A DNA stretch of 13,521 nt from an uncultured Pseudomonadota bacterium (GTDB lineage Bacteria > SAR324 > NAC60-12), in the NCBI GenBank assembly GCA_913056375.1, contig CAJXNF010000037.1, forward strand, positions 1 through 13,521, read 5' to 3'. Of this stretch, positions 6,177 to 12,456 are shown one piece after another; positions within the stretch are counted from its first letter, which is position 1, and each line of letters begins with the position of its first letter. The notes under the pieces were generated by a model, which was not told where the DNA came from, did no database searches, and worked only from the letters and a program-made list of their open reading frames with translations. Position numbers and translations under genes: made by a program.

Positions 6177-7489
6177 CTAACAGCCTTTGTATTAGAAATG
6201 CCACTGTCGTTTTACCCGATCAGCTGCAAGAAACTGATGTTTTGGTAGAAGATGGAATCATCAGCGCCATTGGTCGTGGATTGCCAAACGGGAAAGAAAC
6301 TCTAGATGCTTCTGGTTTGATCCTCTTCCCGGGCTTGATCGATCCTCAGGTGCATTTTCGAGAGCCAGGAAATACTCACAAAGAAGATTTACATACTGGA
6401 TCTAAAGCTGCTGCTGCTGGCGGAATCACCAGTTTCTTGGATATGCCCAACAATAATCCAGCAGTGATCAATGCGGAACGAATGGCTGCCAAAAAACAAC
6501 GTGCTGCCGAACAGTGTGTGGTCAACTATGGCTTCTTTGTTGGCGCCACACCTGAAAACCTAGCTGAGATCAACTCGGTTCCAAATGTTTGTGGAATCAA
6601 GGTTTTCATGGGTTCTTCTACCGGAGACCTGCTCGTTCATCGTGAAGAAGACCTAGAGCGAATTTTTGCCAATGGAAGTCGCTTGATTGCTGTGCACGCC
6701 GAGAGTGAACGTCAAATTCGAGACAACACGGCCCTGCTCCAAGGATGTAAGGATGTCAAGGCACATCCCAAAATTCGAGACGAAGCCACGGCGCTGGAAG
6801 CAACTGAATTAGCGGTTCGTCTATCTCTGCAGTACAAAAGACGGCTTCATATTCTGCATCTGACCACAGAAGAAGAGACCCTACTGTTGCGTCGCTTGCC
6901 AAGGGATCACAAGATCTCCACGGAAGTTTGCCCACAACACTTCACGCTGACAGCTCCAGACTGCTACGAAAAACTAGGCACTCTAGCCCAAATGAATCCT
7001 CCCTTGCGCAGTCCACGTCATGGCAAGGCACTCTGGCAGGCACTCAAAGATGATATCATCAACTGCATTGCCACTGATCACGCTCCACACACTCTTGAAG
7101 AGAAGGATGCTCCTTATGGTAAGGCTCCATCGGGGATGCCCGGAGTAGAGACTTCCCTACCATTACTCCTGACAAGGCATAGTCAAGGAGACTGCAGCTT
7201 GGTAGAAATCGCAAAGTGGATGAGTGAAGCGCCTGCTCGACTTTACAGGATGAAAAACAAAGGCAGGATTCAGGTGGGATACGATGCCGATCTGACTTTA
7301 GTCGATGCACAATTGAAGCGAACCGTGGAAAACGGGAAACTGTTCACGAAGGTAAACTGGTCTCCCTACGCAGGCATGGAATTAACAGGATGGCCGGTTC
7401 GCACCATCGTTCATGGTCAGACCGTTTTTGTGGATGGCCAAATCCAGCATGGGATTCGGGGTAAAGAAATTCAGTTCATGGAAGAGTGA
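6173..7489 (+). CDS. pyrC: dihydroorotase
   Basis: A 438-aa amidohydrolase that cyclises N-carbamoyl-L-aspartate to dihydroorotate, the step after PyrB. The N-terminal metal motif reads DPQVHFREPG (D57, Q59, H61, R63). The first histidine of the classical HxH pair is replaced by Gln, which I recall from a subfamily found, for example, in Bacteroidetes, so it need not mean loss of activity. The following HKEDL, LDMPNNNP, GIKVFMGSSTGD (K143), HILHLTT, CPQHF and ATDHAPH (D302) blocks are all in the expected order, and GMPGVETSLPLL completes the active site. The ATG overlaps the pyrB stop by 4 nt, with a weak AGGA 12 nt upstream. Allantoinase or hydantoinase are the alternatives within the superfamily, but overlap with pyrB strongly favours PyrC. 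The gene converges on the unknown 641-aa gene, 35 nt away. Confidence 0.93.
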   Translation: MTNSLCIRNATVVLPDQLQETDVLVEDGIISAIGRGLPNGKETLDASGLILFPGLIDPQVHFREPGNTHKEDLHTGSKAAAAGGITSFLDMPNNNPAVINAERMAAKKQRAAEQCVVNYGFFVGATPENLAEINSVPNVCGIKVFMGSSTGDLLVHREEDLERIFANGSRLIAVHAESERQIRDNTALLQGCKDVKAHPKIRDEATALEATELAVRLSLQYKRRLHILHLTTEEETLLLRRLPRDHKISTEVCPQHFTLTAPDCYEKLGTLAQMNPPLRSPRHGKALWQALKDDIINCIATDHAPHTLEEKDAPYGKAPSGMPGVETSLPLLLTRHSQGDCSLVEIAKWMSEAPARLYRMKNKGRIQVGYDADLTLVDAQLKRTVENGKLFTKVNWSPYAGMELTGWPVRTIVHGQTVFVDGQIQHGIRGKEIQFMEE

Positions 7490-7496
7490 TTCTTCC
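7480..7496. terminator. weak hairpin between convergent genes
   Basis: GGAAGA and TCTTCC pair around a GTGAT loop that contains the pyrC stop codon, and two more base pairs are possible across a bulged C. The hairpin is located where the pyrC transcript and the converging 641-aa gene transcript meet. No T-run follows on either strand, so a role in termination or 3'-end protection is only a possibility. Confidence 0.22.
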
Positions 7497-7524
7497 CATA
7501 CAAAGAACTTCCTTAACAACTTCC

Positions 7525-9450
7525 TCACTCAGCTCCTAATCGAGATTTGCGTAGAGCCTCGGTGAAGGGACGTCCGTCGTTTTCCTCAAGAATCGCAGTC
7601 TGCAATCGATTCTCATACACTTTCAAGAGCGTGTAGGTGTACTCCTCGACTCGCTTCAGTCGACGAGGGAGTTCATCTTCTTCATAGTGACGACCAGAAG
7701 GAATCGGAGCTAACAATCGGTGAAAGATAAATCGTAGAGACGCCTGGGGGTAGTGGATCATGTAAAGTAAGTAGGGGACTACTTGCTTGTCTTGTTCGCG
7801 TTCCTCATAGATTCGCAAAAACAATAAAACTAGGTGATAGTAGTTGATCCCCCGGTGGACTTGGCGTTCTACAAAATGTCTGATCGAATCCATGTAGCGT
7901 TCTTTATTGAAACGCTGTTGACCTGTATGTGCTTCGTAATAGCGTGTAATCAGAATTGATGAGATGAAATAGCTCCACGCCTTGCGAAACTCTCCCAGTG
8001 GAAAGCGTTGACGCTGATCATTGCGCAAAAATTCTTCAGCACAATTGATCAAAACTCCTGTCGTTGAGCGTGTTTGTTGAATCGACGGCAACCGAAATTG
8101 AAAATTTCTAAGTAGCTGCCGAAGACGCTGGACATGCTCATCTTCAAGGGGATTTTTTCCTGAATGCTGTTGGTTCAAGCTGATCCAACGATGCAGTCCT
8201 CGAAGCGCCTCCCAGAGCTTTAAGTAAATAGAGTTTTCATACTGTCCCTGCAGTTCCTTAACAAGGCCTGACCATTCTTTGACCGGTAAGCTTCTGGGCA
8301 ATTGCTTAAGCAATTGAATCGGAAGTTGTTGACGCTCTCGTTGTAATGCTTGTGAAATCGCCTGATTTGGTAACAGAAAAACAAGGGCTTTGCGTTCTTG
8401 TTGAAGCTGTCTCATCCGACTCGCCAACTGTTTCAGCATTTCTTCAGGCTCCCAATCCTCTTGACCCTCTTCCAGATTGGTTGCCAACTCTGTAATAAAA
8501 CCAATCAACCCATCAATTTCTTCCAACTTATTGGAAGCTGCTCGCAGATAATGTGCAGGATCTTCACGTTCAAACCTTGAATATGCTCGATGCTCATGTG
8601 GAAGTAGAAAATGAATTTGTCGATCCAACTTCTTGACCTCGAGCAAACTCTTCTGCAAAACATCCGTTGGATTACGGCGAAAGGTTTCCAGAAAGTCTTC
8701 AAAGGCTTGTTCAATCACTTGGTTGATTTGTTTTGGTAGGGCCTGGGCTTCCCAAAGCTGTCTCCAGTGGGTCGTCAGTTGAGTCCGGATCTTCTCTCTA
8801 TCTTTCTTGAGCGAATATCGGCCCTGCTGCGCAAAACTTTGGCACTGTTGATCCCAACCTGCGCTCAAAACTTCCTGAGTACGAAGGATATCCAGCTTTT
8901 CAAGCATCCCCGCGCTCACACCCGACTGCTCGCTATCAGCACCCTGCTGGTAGAATTCCATTGGCAGTACGCTCTCATTCAGATAAATTTCTCCAATCAG
9001 CTTTGAAAACAGGGTGCGAGTGATGTTGATGATCTGTTCACTAGTCTTGATCTCTTCTGGCAAAATAATAGTGACCGTGTAAACTCTTGAAATTTCATTG
9101 AAATCAAGCCTGGAAGCTGGCAAAGGCACCTTCCCTTGCAACTGCAACCCAGACTCAGACTCAAATTCATGAACAGGTAGAAAGCGGATTTGATGATTCG
9201 GATCGCGAAGCCTTAGGTCCAGGCTTGCTGAAAATTCGAGGATGGAAGGAATGAGGTGTTTGAGCAGAGTGACTGCCTTCTCTGGAAGTTTTGCTGAGAA
9301 GTGCAGATTTTTGAGAACAAACTCCTTGTCAAAAGTTTGCTGCGTTTTCTGAAGATCGTAGTCGCGGAGTTGCTGTTCAAGAACATCAAGATTCCCAGGA
9401 CGACGAAACCGCTCTGCAAAAAACTCTTCGCTGAAGCCTGAAACAGCCAT
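7525..9450 (-). CDS. 641-aa glutamine-rich, mostly helical protein of unknown function
   Basis: I do not recognise this protein. It has no signal peptide, transmembrane segment or known catalytic motif, and only two cysteines (C203, C470), so it is probably cytosolic. Residues 1-170 look mixed alpha/beta, with a strand-rich block at 120-165 (RVYTVTIILPEE). Residues 180-460 are helical and rich in Gln, Leu, Arg and Glu, with coiled-coil-like stretches near 245-285 and 300-375. A short sequence recurs: a polar helix ending in FLLP at 281-284 and again at 358-361, followed by similar tails. Residues 480-615 contain many aromatics and Arg (YYEAHTGQQRFNKERYMDSI; YYHLVLLFLRIYEE), suggesting a compact helical domain. 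The ATG at 9450 has no clear ribosome binding site and lies 27 nt after the 79-aa gene on the same strand, so coupled translation is likely. Long, intact and clearly coding. Confidence 0.85.
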   Translation of the reverse strand: MAVSGFSEEFFAERFRRPGNLDVLEQQLRDYDLQKTQQTFDKEFVLKNLHFSAKLPEKAVTLLKHLIPSILEFSASLDLRLRDPNHQIRFLPVHEFESESGLQLQGKVPLPASRLDFNEISRVYTVTIILPEEIKTSEQIINITRTLFSKLIGEIYLNESVLPMEFYQQGADSEQSGVSAGMLEKLDILRTQEVLSAGWDQQCQSFAQQGRYSLKKDREKIRTQLTTHWRQLWEAQALPKQINQVIEQAFEDFLETFRRNPTDVLQKSLLEVKKLDRQIHFLLPHEHRAYSRFEREDPAHYLRAASNKLEEIDGLIGFITELATNLEEGQEDWEPEEMLKQLASRMRQLQQERKALVFLLPNQAISQALQRERQQLPIQLLKQLPRSLPVKEWSGLVKELQGQYENSIYLKLWEALRGLHRWISLNQQHSGKNPLEDEHVQRLRQLLRNFQFRLPSIQQTRSTTGVLINCAEEFLRNDQRQRFPLGEFRKAWSYFISSILITRYYEAHTGQQRFNKERYMDSIRHFVERQVHRGINYYHLVLLFLRIYEEREQDKQVVPYLLYMIHYPQASLRFIFHRLLAPIPSGRHYEEDELPRRLKRVEEYTYTLLKVYENRLQTAILEENDGRPFTEALRKSRLGAE

Positions 9451-9477
9451 GCATGAAGCTCAGTGGAGCAGGAATAA

Positions 9478-9717
9478 TCAGCGCTTGCGAACGGTGGCAA
9501 TATCACTATTCCAGTGGCGCAATTCTCGGGGACCTTCCAGAGCCGTCTTCAATTGAATCAATTCCATGAAGGGCTTGCTCTCGATATCAATATCTGGGTA
9601 ACGCCGGCTGAGGTAACTCCACAAATTCAGAAAGTTTTCATCTTTCTTTTTCTCATTTTCCCGGTTTCGATCTTCCGGAAGGAGATCCTCCCGATGGTAC
9701 TGCGCATGCTTGCTCAT
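9478..9717 (-). CDS. 79-aa charged protein of unknown function
   Basis: A 79-aa protein. The ATG at 9717 is chosen over an upstream in-frame start because AAGGA lies 8 nt before it. Residues 1-28 are very polar (HREDLLPEDRNRENEKKKDE) and probably disordered. Residues 29-65 look like helices (NFLNLWSYLSRRYP, then KPFMELIQLKTALEG), and the C-terminus is basic (TVRKR). There is no cysteine, signal peptide or membrane segment, and I do not recognise the family. It lies just upstream of the 641-aa gene (27-nt gap) and downstream of a good promoter at 9761-9788, so it is the first gene of that two-gene unit. A small partner or adaptor of the large protein is a reasonable guess from position alone. 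Confidence 0.75.
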   Translation of the reverse strand: MSKHAQYHREDLLPEDRNRENEKKKDENFLNLWSYLSRRYPDIDIESKPFMELIQLKTALEGPRELRHWNSDIATVRKR

Positions 9718-9760
9718 AACAGATTTCCTTGTCAACCGTGATCGCACCCGGAGATGCCTA

Positions 9761-9788
9761 ATTATCCAGCTGTATTCGTCATTGTTAA
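9761..9788 (-). promoter_or_regulatory. sigma70-like promoter for the 79-aa/641-aa unit
   Basis: On the minus strand, TTAACA (plus 9783-9788) and GATAAT (plus 9761-9766) are separated by 16 nt. Each matches the consensus at five of six positions. Transcription would begin near 9754, leaving a leader of about 36 nt before the ATG at 9717. Confidence 0.5.
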
Positions 9789-9866
9789 GATGGTAATCTG
9801 CAATCTGCTTGCCTCACCCCCAAGTACTTCTTCTTTTCATTACATACAACTGTTTTTGTTGAATTT

Positions 9867-9872
9867 TATAAA
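9867..9872 (+). promoter_or_regulatory. possible -10 element for proB
   Basis: TATAAA matches the sigma70 -10 consensus at five of six positions and lies 48 nt before the proB ATG, in an AT-rich stretch of the divergent intergenic region. No good -35 element is found 16-18 nt upstream, so an activator may be needed or the site may be spurious. Confidence 0.28.
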
Positions 9873-9920
9873 TCGTTTCTAACCCGTACCTTCTTCTCAT
9901 CTCTCAATATCTTTTCTTCG

Positions 9921-11063
9921 ATGTCGACGTCCTCCCAACAAACCATTGTCCTCAAAGTGGGGACTTATGTTCTTCAGCAACCCAATGGCAAATTGGATTA
10001 TAACCTGATCCAAGAACTCGCAAAAACGATTGCTGAATTACGCCAGAGAGGCCATGAAGTATTACTCGTCAGCTCAGGTGCAATTGGAGCCGGTCGGGAA
10101 CGCTGCACGGTCCTCCCGAACCCTCCGCAAGCAGCAACACCAGGTAAGGGTCGTAAAGAATTGGGCATTCAACAAATGTTGGCGGCCGTTGGTCAAGTTC
10201 GACTGATGCAAATCTACTCAGAATTTTTTCAGGAACACCAAATCCTTGTAGCTCAGGTACTCGTCACTCGGGCTGACTTTGCCAAACGACAATCGTATCT
10301 AAATATCCGCAATACCGTCCAACAGCTGCTGCACTTTGGAATCTTACCGATCATCAACGAAAACGATGTAGTCTCCACAGAAGAGTTGCCTTTCTTTGGT
10401 GACAACGACCAACTCGCTGTTTCTTTTGCAGCATTGGCCGGTGCCAGTCATCTGTTTTTCCTGACTAGTGCACCAGGATTGCTGGTTCGTGAGCAACAAA
10501 CGGATGGTTCTTTCAAAGACGTGGTGCTTCCCGAAGTCAAACAAGTGAATCAGGAGTTGCTTCAGCATTGCCAGCGCCCAGGAACCAACGTGGGTCGTGG
10601 AGGGATGGAGAGCAAAGTGCGTGCGGCAGGAAAATCGATCTCCTTTGGGATTAATGCCTACATTACTGCCGGGAAAGAGCCCAATACTGTTCTCAAAATC
10701 TTGGATGGTGTGCAGGTAGGCACTCATTTCGTGGCTCATGGATCAAAGCTCAGAGGCTACCGCCAGTGGCTTGCGGCAGGAGCGCTGAGTCAAGGTGAAC
10801 TACATGTAGATTCAGGTGCTGAACAAGCTTTAAGAGTTCATAAAAAGAGTCTCTTGCTCTCCGGCGTTTGTGAGGTCCAAGGTAATTTTAGTGCCAAGGA
10901 CCCAGTCAATATCTTCAATCTCCAGCACGAACTCATTGGGGTTGGACTCGCAGCTCAATCCGCTCAAGCTTTGCGGGTCTTGCTCCAGCAAAGTGAAGCC
11001 AACGGACATACACGAGCAGTAATTCACCGGGATGACTTGTTTCTGGCAGACGGACATCTCTAG
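9921..11063 (+). CDS. proB: glutamate 5-kinase
   Basis: A 380-aa cytosolic kinase that phosphorylates glutamate in the first step of proline synthesis. The amino-acid kinase domain spans roughly residues 8-265: LKVGTYVL (K12), VSSGAIGAGRE, AAVGQ, LTRADF, INENDVV (D149), FGDNDQLA and a GGM-x-x-K block. A PUA domain follows at about 285-370 (GELHVDSGAEQAL, then CEVQGNFSAKDPV), as in E. coli ProB. Two nucleotide-site motifs differ from E. coli: the TD pair of LLLTDQKG is T182-S183, and GTGGMSTK is GRGGMESK (225-232). A longer stretch between GRER and the AAVGQ block contains QAATPGKGRKELG. The ATG has no visible Shine-Dalgarno sequence, and the leader is pyrimidine-rich. No proA adjoins it; the methyltransferase gene starts on the last base of its TAG. 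Confidence 0.92.
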   Translation: MSTSSQQTIVLKVGTYVLQQPNGKLDYNLIQELAKTIAELRQRGHEVLLVSSGAIGAGRERCTVLPNPPQAATPGKGRKELGIQQMLAAVGQVRLMQIYSEFFQEHQILVAQVLVTRADFAKRQSYLNIRNTVQQLLHFGILPIINENDVVSTEELPFFGDNDQLAVSFAALAGASHLFFLTSAPGLLVREQQTDGSFKDVVLPEVKQVNQELLQHCQRPGTNVGRGGMESKVRAAGKSISFGINAYITAGKEPNTVLKILDGVQVGTHFVAHGSKLRGYRQWLAAGALSQGELHVDSGAEQALRVHKKSLLLSGVCEVQGNFSAKDPVNIFNLQHELIGVGLAAQSAQALRVLLQQSEANGHTRAVIHRDDLFLADGHL

Positions 11064-12310
11064 TGGCTCTTTTCCAATGCCAAGTTGAAAAACTTGTCTT
11101 CGGTGGAGCAGGGCTGGGGCACTTAAAGGGACAGGTTGTTTTCATTCCAGGGGCTTTACCTGGAGAGGTCGTAGAGATCGAATTACAGAAACAGCGAGGA
11201 GATTTTTCAGAAGCCCGGCTCATTCGAATCCTAGAGGAAGCTCCAGAGCGGATCGCACCACAAGAAGATCACTTTCACTGCTGCAGCCCCTGGCAAATTC
11301 TTGCTCCAGAATTAGAAGCGTACTGGAAACGTCAGATTGTTCTCGATGCCCTACAACGTCAAACGGTGCTCTGTCACAACGATTTACAGGTGAGTGAGAT
11401 GGGGCCTCGGTTGGGCTACCGCAATCGGTTAGAGTTCCATTTTACCCAAGTGAAGAACCGACTGCACTTGGCCCTTCATGAGCCCGCGAGTCAAAATCCA
11501 ATTCCTGTAGAAACTTGTCAACTCGGGCTACCCACCTTGCAACGGGCATCTCAGGAATTGATCCTCCTGCTTGACGACGCTCAACTCCGACCAAAGGAGA
11601 TGGGTCGCTTGGTTTTACGAGGGAATCGAGCAGGGCAGGTTGTTGCTTTACTCCAGCTGAATACAGCTGCAAAACAACGTTTAACTTCTCACCAGCGCCA
11701 CTGGCCAAAACTGGATTTTCAGTTCATTGTTTATTCTGAGAGTTTCCCAAAAGAAGCTGTCTCTCAAAGTGAATTGTTCGAATCGGTTGCGAATGCCAGA
11801 ATCTATTTTGGCGGGCTGGGTTTCTTTCAAATCAATCCATTCTGCTTGGAACTACTTGTGCCGGTAGTCGGTGAATGGATCAAGGGAGAAGAGGTCTTAG
11901 ATCTATATGGTGGGGTGGGAACCCTCAGTTTGCCCCATGCCGAACAGACACAAAGCTGTATGATTGTTGAAGAAAACCCTGACGCAATCCATTTCGCTCA
12001 GAGAAACACCAAAGAAATTCCTCACTTTCAGGTCACTCCCTCCAAAGTACAACAAGCCTTGAAACAAATTGGTGGGCAGCAAACTGTTTTACTCAATCCA
12101 CCACGGGCGGGCATTGCCAATCGGGTTCGTCAGCAACTCCTCACGGTGAAGCCCAAGAGATTGATCTATCTCTCCTGCAATGTAAGCACTTGTGCGCGGG
12201 ATCTCAAAGACCTTCAGGACTGCTATGAGCTAAAGTGGCAGCAGGCCTTCAATTTTTTCCCGGCCACACCACACATCGAATTATTGACAATTCTAGAAAG
12301 GAAGAAATGA
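11063..12310 (+). CDS. TrmA/RlmC/RlmD-type RNA (uracil-C5) methyltransferase
   Basis: A 415-aa SAM-dependent enzyme of the family that methylates C5 of uridine in tRNA or 23S rRNA. An N-terminal TRAM RNA-binding domain (about 1-58) contains GGAGLGHLKGQVVFIPGALPGE. The methyltransferase fold has the SAM motif VLDLYGGVGTLSL (D280), NPPRAG at 345-350, the nucleophile C372 in LSCNVSTCARDL, and the proton-abstracting Glu at E406 (PHIELL). The Asn in NPPR is the form I recall for RlmC, where others have Asp. The 4Fe-4S set of RlmD is incomplete: HFHCCSPWQ supplies C73 and C74, and C152 matches the fourth ligand, but the first and third positions are lost. The target base cannot be assigned. It starts with GTG overlapping the proB TAG by one base, so the two are probably translationally coupled. 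Confidence 0.88.
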   Translation: MALFQCQVEKLVFGGAGLGHLKGQVVFIPGALPGEVVEIELQKQRGDFSEARLIRILEEAPERIAPQEDHFHCCSPWQILAPELEAYWKRQIVLDALQRQTVLCHNDLQVSEMGPRLGYRNRLEFHFTQVKNRLHLALHEPASQNPIPVETCQLGLPTLQRASQELILLLDDAQLRPKEMGRLVLRGNRAGQVVALLQLNTAAKQRLTSHQRHWPKLDFQFIVYSESFPKEAVSQSELFESVANARIYFGGLGFFQINPFCLELLVPVVGEWIKGEEVLDLYGGVGTLSLPHAEQTQSCMIVEENPDAIHFAQRNTKEIPHFQVTPSKVQQALKQIGGQQTVLLNPPRAGIANRVRQQLLTVKPKRLIYLSCNVSTCARDLKDLQDCYELKWQQAFNFFPATPHIELLTILERKK

Positions 12311-12377
12311 AAAAGAAGAGGAGGAGGGGACTGGATCGGTAGCATCTTAGACTGTAGTGAGCCGTATCGATTGGTTC

Positions 12378-12419
12378 CGAGTGGACCTCAAGCAGTACTT
12401 GTGAGGGGGGACTCACTCG
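12378..12419. repeat. nested inverted repeat between convergent genes
   Basis: Perfect 6-nt arms, CGAGTG (12378-12383) and CACTCG (12414-12419), enclose a second hairpin. In that hairpin CCTCAAG (12386-12392) pairs with CTTG-TG-AGG (12398-12406) across a CAGTA loop with a two-base bulge. A G-run (12405-12410) lies on the 3' side. The element is in the 146-nt gap between the methyltransferase and acyltransferase genes, which converge. No T-run follows, so it is not a classical terminator. It may protect 3' ends or be a small structured RNA. Confidence 0.4.
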
Positions 12420-12456
12420 AAATTTCTACGAACCCAATCCCATTCGATGAAGAGTA

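Noticed and set aside
10344..10739. 131-codon frame antisense to proB
   Set aside because: It is a shadow of the well-supported kinase gene.
12290..12330. Polypurine stretch at the end of the methyltransferase gene
   Set aside because: It is a Lys-rich C-terminus plus a short purine run. No repeat unit or pairing partner is seen.
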